A DNA stretch of 64,000 nt from Microstegium vimineum (Eukaryota > Streptophyta > Magnoliopsida > Poales > Poaceae), in assembly GCA_022036555.1 (NCBI GenBank), contig CM039122.1, positions 54,510,693 through 54,574,692 on the forward strand, in the 5' to 3' direction. Position 1 is the first letter of the stretch. Each line of letters starts with the position of its first letter. The notes below the pieces were generated by a model. The model was not told the DNA's origin. It worked only from the letters and a program-made list of their open reading frames with translations, and made no database searches. The position numbers and the translations under genes were made by a program. Of this stretch, positions 36,567 through 47,514 are shown piece by piece.

Positions 36567-36850
36567 TTTCTTTTTTTACAAAACTTAGCACAAACGCAGA
36601 CGCTCGTGAGCGTATACTCACACCTATGAACACATACGATCAAATTCTACTCCTATAAGTATCTTCCAAGAACCAAGTTAAACAAATAAATCTTGATATC
36701 AATGAAGTTATCATAGTCACCTCACTGTTGAAATAAATCCTAGGAAATATGCATATGTGTCAAAGTCGAGGAATTGAACTCGGGGAAGAAAAGGTCCACT
36801 AAGAAACTCAACCAACTGAGCTAGGCTTGGTTCACGCTAGTGACCATTAT
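36567..36850 (-). repeat. Grass interspersed retroposon-like repeat
   Basis: A poly-T start, then 'cgcagacgctcgtgagcg', 'cacacctatgaacacata' and, near the end, 'caaccaactgagctaggct' form a familiar grass repeat in minus orientation. The last phrase resembles a tRNA-derived box. Confidence 0.5.
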
Positions 36851-38000
36851 AGTTGTGTGTCAGTTTTTTCTGGTTGTTTTAGATCATTTGGTTGCATTTG
36901 TTGTGCTTGGTTAGTCTTGTTTAGATTGTGATATCTTAAGTGAGTTGTCTAGTTGATTGTCAAAGTGTGTTTAGCTGTCTTTAGTACGACAAGTTTGTTG
37001 GATTATTTTTAATTATTCGTTGAGTAGTTTTCACTTATAGATGTAATTTGTTTGGCAGTCTTCCTTAAAAACTAAGCCAAATTCTATTTTTTTATTCTAA
37101 TAAAATTATGGCAAACGTCCTTTCATAGAAAAAAAGTAGTATATTTCTTGTCTTGGTTAGAAGTGCTATAGAAAATAGGTGCAAACATACATGTTGTACC
37201 ACAGAATACACCATTCGAATTCTGAAACACGTCAGAGTTGTTGTGGCCTCCTAGAAATTAAGTTTCGAGAACTACATATTTAAATTTTCAATTATAATAT
37301 AATATTTTTCACTTTTTCTATAGTTTAGGTGTCTGAAATTTAAGATAATTTCAGGCAACACTAATATACCACAAACTAGTATAAGTTAGTTGTTAATTTA
37401 TATTTTGTTATTTGTCTTTGTATTATAATATATTAATTTTTTTATCCTTGTTCTCCTATAGAAATAATTGTAATTGTTAAATTATTTTTGTACCAATATA
37501 TATAAGATTTTGTCAGGTGGTTTGTAGTTTTGTCTAACAGGTTTTTTATTTTTGAAACAAAAAATTACAGACTGTGTCTATATAAATTACAACAAACTAA
37601 AACTACAATTTTAATATAAAATATATGCAATAACTGTCGTCTGAAAGAAAAACTAAATTTCAGACGTCTGAAATTTAGCAAATTCCAATATTTTTCTCTC
37701 ATAATAAAAACAATATTTACTTATTTATCGGTCAAAAAACCATGAGTCGACTAGCCTCGTTACGAAGTACATACGACACCCTAAATCACGCTAGAAAATG
37801 GAACAAGGTGCATGGATTCCCATTGACGACGGCTCCTTCGATGACGCACGCACATTCTGTGCAAAAAAAAACAACCACGTATTCTGTTTAGCTTGATCGA
37901 TCAGCTCTGTCTAATTGTCTCTCCCACTCGTCACATCGTCAGATCTTAGTTCGGCAGCCGTTGACCCAAACAACAGCTTGCTCACCCGTCCGCTCTTTGA
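36851..38000. other. AT-rich intergenic DNA
   Basis: I see no gene or clear element in this stretch. Confidence 0.5.
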
Positions 38001-38880
38001 CTAATCGCCCACGCGCTGGCGCCGTGGCGTGCTTAGAGAGTTCGTCAGACGTGCGTGTCGCGGAGTCTCCGACCAGCAGAGCGTTTCCGGCACCGGTTCC
38101 GCCCCTTTCTGCCAAACATCCCTGTACCAGTGCCAAGTACCACCAACGCGACCGCCGCTACGCTAGTCCGTCGCAACAGCCAAGCCAACAGGTCGACAGC
38201 AGCTAGCGCGTGCCGAGCAAATAAAAGCTCGCTCGATCCGGCCGATGGAGACGCGTCCGCCACCGCCACGACGCCCCGGAGCGGACGCAGCGACGACGCG
38301 CTCTAGAGGTGACATACGCAGGGACAACGCGCGGTGCGAACCGGTCGCGGACGTGGGATCCTGGGCTCCTGGCGGCATCCAGCTAGCTATCCGCGCGAGC
38401 GGGCGTGGCCCGGGTCGTGTGGGCATGCTGCACACCCGGAGGCAGAGGGCACGTCGCTCGCCGGACGCCCCCCCGCGGCAAAGCAACCGGTCGGTTTCTG
38501 ACCCTGTGCGCCGTGCGAATCGAAGGCCGTTGATTCGGGACCGGGACCCCGGGTCCGCCCTCCGCCGTCGGCAGCTCGTGTTTCGCCGGTCGAAGAGACT
38601 CGCGGCGTGTCCGAGTCCAACACGTAACGCGCTGCAGGCTTCAGCGTCGAATTTCCAGATCCCCCCGCTGCCCCGCACAGACAGCAGATGCGATGCGCCC
38701 TGCTTTACCGGACCGTGCGTGCGTTTCCGCTGACTCTAGCGGGGCATCGTCTGAACAGCCTTTACTGGACCGTGGACGCACTTTGCCGGGCTGGCTGTAT
38801 GCCCCATCTGTCGTGATGTGGAGCCTGGCCATGGCCCACTGGACTAGGTCAGTCTAGGAAAAGGCGGAAAGCTACGCGCC
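38001..38880. other. Isolated GC-rich, CpG-dense block without a recognised gene
   Basis: GC content rises sharply between AT-rich flanks, and all six frames are open by composition. None has family resemblance. It may be an old promoter or first exon, or a captured fragment. Confidence 0.4.
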
Positions 38881-39689
38881 GGCGCCATGATTCTTCGGAA
38901 CACACGGGCCCATTGGGCCGTTTTCTAACTCAGTCGCTCTCCTTAATCTTTTATAAGAACAAAAAAGTTTACTTTTTCCAATTCCTCACCCAACTTTGGT
39001 GAAAGTCCATTTTTTCCTCCCTAAACTCTAAAACCACATCTCTCAATTTGTGAAACCGTATGTTTTACCTCCATGGCGTGGTTTTAAGACGATTTTATCT
39101 TTTTTATTTATTTCAGCTGAATTTTAAAAAAATCATAAAATAGAAAATCTAATTTTGTTGGCCTGTACAAAGTATTTACTTTAGGTTTAGATATATTATT
39201 TTCTATAATTAATGAAGTAATTCATAACTACAATTTCTATGGTCCAATTGTGGTGAATTTTTTTATGATAGCCTAATTATTACATGCTTGAACTGCAGTA
39301 AAAATTTTATATTCATTGAATAATGTTTAATTTCGTTATAGATTTATTTAAGATTTGACTAGTTTTGTGCTCGCGCGTTGCTACGAGATAGCTAAATTTT
39401 TATACTAATAAAACATGGATCGCTAGATAAGATAACAATATTGTGAAATTAAATGCCGATGTTAAAGTGTCATTCAATACAAAAGGCAAAGTTTGTAAAA
39501 TCAACACAGTCACTTAGAGCACGGAGTCAAAGGCTCAAACTCTACTACATAGACCTCTCCTTGATGGTTAAGATAAGGAAAAAAACCTAATATCCATTTC
39601 TTTCAGGTTCCTCAAGAATGTTCTCTTTTTTGTGGACGTTTGAGCCATATTTGGATTCTCTATTATGACACAATCAGCTTGTTCTAATA

Positions 39690-39947
39690 CTCGCTCCGTT
39701 CTTGAAAGAATAGATTCCTGAATTTGTCCTAAGTCAAATTTTTTAAACTTTGACCAAATTTTTAGAATAAGTCATTAAAAGTTATGATATCAAACTAGGA
39801 TCAATAGATTTATCTAAGAATATATTTTTACACGGTACTCATTTTAAGTCATATATGTTGTTACATTTCTCTATAAAGTTAGTCAAAGTTAAAAAAAGTT
39901 TGACTAGCACGGATTCTAGGAATTGATTCTTTCAGGGACGAAGGAAG
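39690..39947. mobile_element. Stowaway-like MITE, 258 bp
   Basis: Ends CTCGCTCCGTTCTTGAAAGA and the complementary TCTTTCAGGGACGAAGGAAG are flanked by the TA target duplication on both sides. Confidence 0.75.
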
Positions 39948-40853
39948 TATTTTTATCGCTATCGTGGAGACCATTTTGTTTTTTTAACTCTAACAATAGC
40001 AAGATTGTCACAAGCTTCTGTCTAAATCCTCTCGTACCATCCTGCACGATAGTATGAACACCATTAATTATTAATTAAGAAACCAACAGGTAGTGCACAG
40101 TCATGGCTTATGGTAAGAAGCATAGTAAATTAACTGATATAACTCGTCTGACAAATTGCTCCCTATCTAATACTCCATTAAGGTTATTAAGAAAAAACCA
40201 CATAGACATCTACATGCTACATTAATAGGGTCCAGGCACACATTAGATCGAAGAGGTCAAAGGCACGCAAAATTTAACTTATATGACATCATTATTTCCG
40301 GCGTACCCATCATTTTGTAATAATTTGTCGCAAAAACTATTCCTAGCCAGCCAGGTATCAACCTCACCATCTGGCTAGTTGTGCTCTTTCAGGCCAGGCT
40401 GCTCCAATATGAAATTTATCTCTTTCCACAATCCAACTCATTATTTATTCATAGAAAAATGAATGAATTAGCCTTTCTAAAATATAAAATGTGTATAGAT
40501 GCCCGTGCATTATGACGGGCGCCTAAAAAAATGGGAACCCCAAATTAGAAGTTATTAAAGCCCAAAATAAGCTCCAGAATCTACTTATATTCAGTGAGTT
40601 ATAAGACTTATGAAATAATTAGGAATGCTAATAGTGCATTCACACTATCTAAAACATCATTAAATAAATCAATATCATGTAAAATATATAGAATATTTTC
40701 AGCTCATAAATGCACAAGTTTAAAAGAGAAATATGATCCATTTGTGACAAAATTAACAAGCTTGGTAAACTCTTGCTTATTTACAAAATCACAAGGAAAT
40801 ATCACAACAAATTAGTGAGTCGTGGAACAACCTAGCAGGCAAACTCAAAGCTA

Positions 40854-41000
40854 CTCCCTCCGTTCCAAATTATAAGTCATTTTGACTTTTTTGGTTCATC
40901 CATTTTGCTATGTATCTAGACATATTATTACATCTATATACATTGCAAAATGAATGTACGAAAAAAAGTCAAAGCGACTTATAATTTGGAACGGAGGGAG
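40854..41000. mobile_element. Stowaway MITE, 147 bp, well preserved
   Basis: Perfect ends CTCCCTCCGTTCCAAATTAT and CGGAGGGAG (inverted) lie inside TA duplications at 40852-40853 and 41001-41002. Confidence 0.9.
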
Positions 41001-41444
41001 TACATGTTAACCAACAATGCAAACCCCAGATGCAGTGCCAAATCAGAGGGCACTGGCCATCTGATGATACTAAGGTTAAGAGTCACCAAATTCCAAATTA
41101 ATTCAATGTTGATGTGTCGCATCGATCTGGACCAGTGGACCGCGTGTCTTTCATCCTCTGGCGTTCCTGCGTGAATTGAACCGGGTTTTCTTTCTATTGT
41201 TGGCTTTTATATGGAACAGAAGTTTACTGATCCCAGAGGATGAGTCTGACCAATTAGGCTTGAGTCAAATGCTTCGCTTCTGAGCTCTCATGTAGTGTGG
41301 TAACCTAAACACACGAAGCTCTCATTCCAAAGCATATTTGGTAGGAAAAAATAGCAGAAATACGAAGCAACCAGCAATAGCCTAAGCCCTCATGGTTACC
41401 TATTTCGCTTTGTCGTGGATGATCTTTGACACCCTTGGCACAAG

Positions 41445-41999
41445 TAAGCCTGAGCAAAATACCCGATACCCATTACCCGAACCCGAATTACCCGAACCCG
41501 GACCCGAATTACCCGAACCCGAGGTACCCGATCCTATATTCGGATAGTGATTTTCATTACCCGAAATTAGTTTGGGTAATTCGGGTAATATATCCCGGTA
41601 CCCAAATTACCCGAACTACCCAAAGTTTTGTATGTGTCTTTATATTTATCATGTATTATTATTTAAACACTTGAACTTATCATTTTATTAAAATATAATT
41701 CTCTCTTCTTGAACAAATGACTATAATATATTATTCTCTGTAAATTATTGTTAAAATTCTATACATTTGGTGCTGAAATTATGTATAAATTGCTACTAAA
41801 TTTTTGTCTAGTTTGTTGATTTCTATAAATTCGGGTATATCGGGTAATACCCGAACCCGAACCCGAATTATCGGGTACCCGAAATTGCGGGTAGTGGTTT
41901 TTCAGGGCTAATATCAGGTAGCAGTTTTCATTACCCGAATTTTGAATTACCCGAATTACTCGACCCGAAAAAATCGGGTAACTCGAACGCCCAGGCCTA
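41445..41999. mobile_element. Non-autonomous hAT-like element with ACCCGAA subterminal repeats
   Basis: Ends TAAGCCTGAGC and TAGGCCTGGGC (inverted) are flanked by the 8-base direct repeat GGCACAAG (41437-41444 and 42000-42007), as in hAT insertion. Both subterminal zones hold dense clusters of ACCCGAA/TTCGGGT in two orientations (41458-41615 and 41829-41985). No transposase is present. Confidence 0.78.
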
Positions 42000-42007
42000 G
42001 GCACAAG

Positions 42008-43812
42008 TCTCACAATTTTCAGTTGGCCTCCACTACCCACAGATTTATTAAGGGTAGTGTTTCCAACCTTCAGGGTATCGAAAATAGTGTTTTGTTTATT
42101 TGCAAGTTCATGTCTGCCCGCTACAGAACGCAGAAAAAAAAATACTAAGAAACTGAATACTACTTAGTTCCAATTTCTTAAAAAGAAAAGTGCACCTGAG
42201 TTGCTGTTACTCAACAGAGAAGGGCATAAAGGTTGAGATTCTCATGGATCTAGATACAAAAGGTACAGTTTGATCATTCCTTTTTGCACATAGTGGTTCA
42301 GAAGGTTCATTGGCTAAAAAAAAATCCTTACCTCACCGCATTCCCTCTCTTTCAAATTTAATTGAAATTTGCCATTCTTTTCCTTCTGTACTGCATAGTA
42401 TTGTTTAAATGGAACTGATCTTTGGGCTGATCCCCACTGCCTGCATAGTATTGTTACTATAAAAAGAATATCCTTCCCCCAAAAAATATACGCTACTCCT
42501 ACATAAGCAGAATTTAATTTACATGGAACTGATCTTTAAGCTGATCTGAAATCAAATGGTCCATATACTACTCCTACACAAGCAGAATTCAATAGTATTT
42601 TTTTTATTTTGATTCCAAACAAAATTTCTCCTATACAACTAAAAAGAATATTGTTACTGGTCACTGATGAGATTGCACAAAAATACATAGGCAAGAGTAT
42701 CCAACAATCCAACATTGAGTTCTGGCGCATTCTAGTGTTCAAATATGGTATTTACTCTCAAACTTTAAGTGGAGAATATTGTTTGTGACAACATAAGGCC
42801 ACATACCCGACTGAATGTGCTTGCATCATAGATTAGCACATGTCCACACAACATCAGATTTGAATGAATCAGCTTTTACCATGAACACTTTTACTGAAGC
42901 TACAGAATTCTGCAGACTGGGCGGGAGAAACACGAACCCCATAAGATCCTGGAGCTAGGCACTGCAATGAAAAAAATATACACGAGACTGACACACAGGA
43001 TTTGATATTTCCATACAAAAACAGTAAGGTTAGATGATAGAGATGAAGCAAACAGCTAGAATGCAAAATCAGTGCAAACTTGGTAACATGTTTGTCAATC
43101 TGTGGCGCTTTTTTCTTCTTCGTACATACCCCTTACCAGACTTGTGTGGAATCGCATCGAGACAAACCCTGCTGAGATATCGTTCTCTGTAACCTGCAAT
43201 TCATGTACACACAATTGGTTGTTCTGCTCAGGAGAAAGAAAAATAAATTGGAACAGTGACCACTTAACCAAGAAAATAACTTTGCCTCACCAAGAAAATA
43301 AATTGGAACAGTGACAATCGTTCTCCATTTCCTGATCTATGAAACCTAAATAGAAAGAAAATAAGAACTTTCTCTTAATCTTATACAGATGAATCAGCAC
43401 CTAGCAAGAAGCCAAGGTTACGAGCTCACCTCCCACATGAGCATGGTGTACTGGTTACTGCTCTTCCACCTCTACTGTATGTGGAAGCACACCACCACGC
43501 TCACATCCTTGCTGCATATCCTCCCTGTGATCATGGTCATTCACATCGGTGCCTTTTGGAAAAATGCATGGGTAAAAAAAGGCTCACCCGGTGCAAAGCA
43601 GACAAAACTTACAACTGCAAGCGCATATCCAGTGTACACGGGTGTATAGTGTGCACATGTCTGCATGATAATCTTAAAGGGATCGAAGTTACCGGCATAA
43701 TACATGTACACACGTAATTAGATCAGATCTGAATAGAAATAGCCAATTAGCTTAAGAGAGTTTGGGTTCTCCGTTTCGCGCAGCAGGAATGGAATAGAAG
43801 GGATTGGCACAC
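42008..43812. other. Intergenic DNA
   Basis: No gene is supported. An open minus-strand stretch near 42869-42970 resembles nothing I can name. Confidence 0.45.
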
Positions 43813-44093
43813 CTATTGGTCCTTCCCTTCGTGGAGGGCAGCGTGAGATCCCACAGCCAGCCGCCACAGCGCGTGCGGCCCGCGCGGCTTGCCCTCGAAC
43901 CGCGCGTCCACCTGGCGCAGCAGATCGTCAGCGGTGCCACATACCTCCGGGTCGGCGGCGGAGAGTCGGAGCACGGCGCGGCCGAGCGGGGCCGCCTCGA
44001 AGGGCGTGAAGTGAAGGGGCGCCGCCGCCTTGTAGAGGAGCGAGATGCGGAGGCGCCACGCGACGGGCACCCGTCGGAGCCGTAGACGCGCAT
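43813..44093 (-). pseudogene. Fragment of a glutathione-S-transferase-like (thioredoxin-fold) gene, frameshifted
   Basis: From the ATG at 44093 the frame reads MRVYGSDGCP. The conserved sequence then continues in another frame as VAWRLRISLLYKA, through TPFEAAPLGRAVLRLS to GTADDLLRQVDARFEGKP. One base seems to be missing near 44065. The arrangement (short beta strand, helix with Arg-Leu-Arg, hydrophobic strand, 'DARFEG' helix) suggests the N-terminal thioredoxin fold of a GST-like protein. No downstream domain is seen, so it is a broken fragment or the remains of a first exon. The family assignment is tentative. Confidence 0.4.
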
Positions 44094-45025
44094 GACGCCG
44101 CCGTCCTCGTCGTCCACCGCAGCGCGTGCAGATCGAGCGGGAGGAGGGAGAAGCCGACTGTGGGGGTTGGGACGGAGGGCAGTAGGCCACTCTGGGTCAC
44201 ACGAAGGGCAGTAGGCCAACGAAGGGAAAAAGGGTTATTTTGATTCCTACCATTACAATTTTTGAATTTGAGATTTTTTACTACGCTTGGAATTTATGTG
44301 AACCGTCCGTTTCCTTAGATCTGACGGTCTAAAAATAGGTGGAACTAGATGGGAGAAACCTAAGCTATGGGCCGGAATCAGAGAATTTGTGGGTCCGGAA
44401 CTAATTATAAAGGGTATAATCGTATTTGAACCGTTTATCGGAATCGAGAGAAACCAAGATTCTCGTATGAATTAGAGAAAAGCTGCTTCACGACATTTTT
44501 ATCGAGTGTTCTCCTTCGTTCTAGATCCTGTCTCCCTGGGCAGCCGCGCTCTCAAGGCCGCCACCGTCCGCGCTGCTGCCATCTCTTCTCCGGCGGTCGC
44601 GCCCCCTTTTTGCTCTAAGCCACCCTCTGTCTGGTGCCAGCGCGCCCCTCTCGACTCTGTCGCGGCCCCGTCGCAAGGCCGCGCCGCGCCCGCCACCGCC
44701 GCCACCGTGTTCCCTGCCGCGTCGCCTTCTCCCAGCCCCACCCTCCCCTACTCCGCCGTAGAAGAAGTTGCCGTCGATATGGCCGCACGGGGCGCCTCCA
44801 CACGCACGACGCATAGCTGTAGCACTTCAAAGTTTCTTTTCCGAATGCTGGCCGTCTTCACTCAGCGAACTCGGAGTCGGCGGACTCCCGCGGCGAAGTC
44901 GGCGACCGGCGCGCGACCAGGTCTGTAATGCAGTCCTAATCCAGCCCCACCCCATATCTTTCCCCTCTTTCCCCCAAGCTCTAATCGAGTTCTAACCAGG
45001 GGCGGATTCAAGAAAGCTGAGCGCA
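44094..45025. other. Region between the GST-like fragment and the WD40 pseudogene
   Basis: AT-rich to about 44500, then GC-rich to 44930. The GC-rich part may be the 5' end of the decayed WD40 gene; no intact frame is convincing. Confidence 0.35.
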
Positions 45026-46161
45026 ATGGCTATGGACTCTTCTACGGAGTAGTGGAGTAGAACAGCAAGCACTGCAGCGACAGCCAATTGCAAGGTATTT
45101 CACTAATTTCAGTAATTTGTACTTGTTCTGGCCGGCTTGCGCATTGGTAGCTTGCACTTGATTTCTTGATTGTTGAGAGTCAAATTCAATTTCACAAAAA
45201 CTTGCAAGGCACCGAGGCCGCGCGGGCTAGCTGCAAGGCTGCGTGGGCTGCCGCCATGGCCGCGTGAGGCGCCACCAAATCCCAGTATGCTTAAATTGTT
45301 AAACCAGACTCAAACCCTGTCAATCTGTGTTAATGTAGGTCCCAGGATATGATCTATCCCTCAGTTGATACAATGGAGTTCTATAGTGAGAATCATCTGG
45401 CATGTGGAAGTGATTGTGACTATGGTGGCTCAGCTGTGGTACAATTATGAGATATTGATTATCCAAAGTCTTATTTATCTTTCTCTGCATGTGACTCTGT
45501 ATGTACCTTCTCCTTTTGTTTCTATATATGTATGACTTTTAGAGGTTAATGGAGGACTAACATATCTCTGTCACAGTACATTACTTCCCTCAAAGTCAAC
45601 CCTGCTGGCAACACTCTCATTACAAGTTATTTATCCTTTCTGTCACATGGGATCTCCCCTATTGCAGCCATGATGAACTGTATTTTTTGTCTTTACTTTC
45701 AATATGCAGGTTCTGGTGATGGGACTATTGGCTTATTTGACATCCGTACTTGTTCTGCAATTAGCCTCTTGTCAGTGGGATCTGGTTGTGAGGTATTGTT
45801 GCATAGAAGTTGGAATTAAGGGTTGTAGTTTGAATTGATAATGTGGAAATTATTTCAGTGCTTTAGTGACATTGAAATCTTTCTTATCGATCTCTCTATT
45901 ACTAACATATTTCTTCTCTGAGAACCAATAATAAATATGTTGCTTCTCAACAGGTTACATATGTTTAATTTAGCAACTGCGGCACCAATTTTTCTGCTTC
46001 TAGCACATCAAATAATACTTTGGTTTGGGATACAAGGCTTGTCCCAATAAATCAAAGCAAGGATTTTCGCAAAGCAGAGACATGCGATTTTTTCGGCCTT
46101 TACATTGTTTTAGCCATGGTAGTCAGATGCCTACTGCAGAATACACAAGTCAACTGGCAGG
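45026..46161 (+). pseudogene. WD40-repeat protein pseudogene (unprocessed)
   Basis: Exon-like blocks with intact splice borders lie at 45026-45094, 45339-45498, 45577-45625, 45710-45792 and 45954-46161. They spell WD40 blades: GSAVVQL(stop)DIDYPKSY, YITSLKVNPAGNTLIT, GSGDGTIGLFDIRTCSA and SSTSNNTLVWDTRL. Disabling changes are TAG at 45050-45052, TGA at 45448-45450 (where a WD Trp is expected), TAA at 45966-45968 and a frame change near 46085. Kept introns show a decayed gene copy rather than a retrocopy. The rest of the protein is not found to the right. Confidence 0.75.
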
Positions 46162-47418
46162 GTATGTAAATGCGGCACTAATCATTATTGCATCTTGTGA
46201 TTAGTTATGCCTGAAAAGTTGGTGACAATTTATGACTTCAATTGTGAACCTAGTGGAAATCATCTATAGTATGAGTTGCAATTTAGTTTTTCACTGGATT
46301 CATGATGTGATGTTTTTAGTAATTTGGAGCAGACTGTTGTTGTCTGTTTTATTTAGTCGGAGGTAACTTCACAAGAAAAGTAGAAAACCTGTACATACTC
46401 TAAAGCTGCTTCTACACAGATTTAAGTTCTCTCTTAGCAATAGCCTCTTTTTTGTTGAATGGCCTGTTGTGAAGTTGTCTGCTTGTGTAGACGTTTCTGT
46501 TGTATTTTCCTTTCTTTTGTTTTTTTTACTCAAAGCCTTTCCCTACTTTATTCCCTTAAAAAAGTAGAAAACAGAACTACAGTAAAAGCTTTACCCGTTT
46601 ATTTAAACTTTATTTACAAAGATCTTCATTCATGCTATGTTACTCACTCCTGAAGTTGCAAAATTATATAAAAAAAATAGAGGAAACATTTAATACATCA
46701 TATTCTGGCTGGTCATTGGTATGCTCTTGATGGTTCCATTCTTTTAGATGTTCTGTATGTTCTTAGAGTTTGTACTTTATGTAATACATTTATAAAAATT
46801 GATTTCTTCTGATCTGAAATATAAGTCCATCTTGGTTTGTCCTAAGTTTTTTTTACCATTTGCCTATGAATATATAAAATTTTATATAGATTGATAACAT
46901 AAGGTTAGCGTATATATATTTTGCTCCAATCCATGAACCAACCACATATGTCTTCTGATGCTTGCACTTGAACTGAATGGTCTACCAACTAGCTGCCAGC
47001 TACATCACACTAAAACATTTACAAGTTCGGTGCATGTCTTACATCAAGGATTGTATTGTTCGCTAAATTTGAAGGAATCACACAAAACAAATCTAGGCAA
47101 AAAAAGTGCTTCATGACTTGCAAATATAGGAAAGTAGCAATCTTCAGTGTGTCCAAGTCCTCCATAGCTCTAGGAATCACATAGCCTGGACTTGAAGGCC
47201 TAGTACAACTAAAAATAAAATAGCAAGGAATGTTAACTAGCAGTATGTCTGAGAAATCCAAGTCATTACTATTTGTCAGTGCAGCTGTACTTCCTGATGA
47301 AGAGTTGATCTTAAGGAAACAAATCTGAGTAAGAAAAATTTAAGATAAACTTGCATACCCTTTAACCATTACGGCTGCGTAAACGAGCTCATGCAAAATT
47401 GCCTGGGAATGGAAACTC
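46162..47418. other. Intergenic DNA
   Basis: AT-rich; a faint MITE-like stretch lies near 46820-46930. No gene is seen. Confidence 0.45.
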
Positions 47419-47514
47419 TGCGATTTTCACGATGCATAGTTGGAGCAACTGTGTTGATATTTTATATGCGATTTTCACGATGCATAGTTGGAGCAACTGT
47501 GTTGATATTTTATA
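47419..47514. repeat. 48-bp perfect tandem duplication at the end of the Ulp1-like gene
   Basis: Units 47419-47466 and 47467-47514 are identical. The minus-strand stop codon of the Ulp1-like gene (47512-47510) lies in the right-hand unit, so the other copy is in the 3' UTR. Confidence 0.95.

Larger units (their letters stand above)
38881..41436. other. AT-rich intergenic DNA holding two MITEs
   Basis: Apart from the two Stowaway elements listed separately, nothing is recognised. Confidence 0.5.

Noticed and set aside
38045..38269. Hydrophobic minus-strand frame with a faint reticulon-like look
   Set aside because: There is no ATG start and only a loose hydrophobic resemblance. It is not enough for a call.
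38163..38733. Open frames of 160-170 codons in a GC-rich block
   Set aside because: All frames are open by composition, residues are Arg/Pro/Gly/Ser-rich without domains, and no splice or homology support is seen.
41455..41995. Clustered ACCCGAA repeats considered as telomere-like or CRISPR-like
   Set aside because: The unit differs from the plant telomere repeat, spacing is irregular, and the flanking 8-base duplication marks a hAT element.
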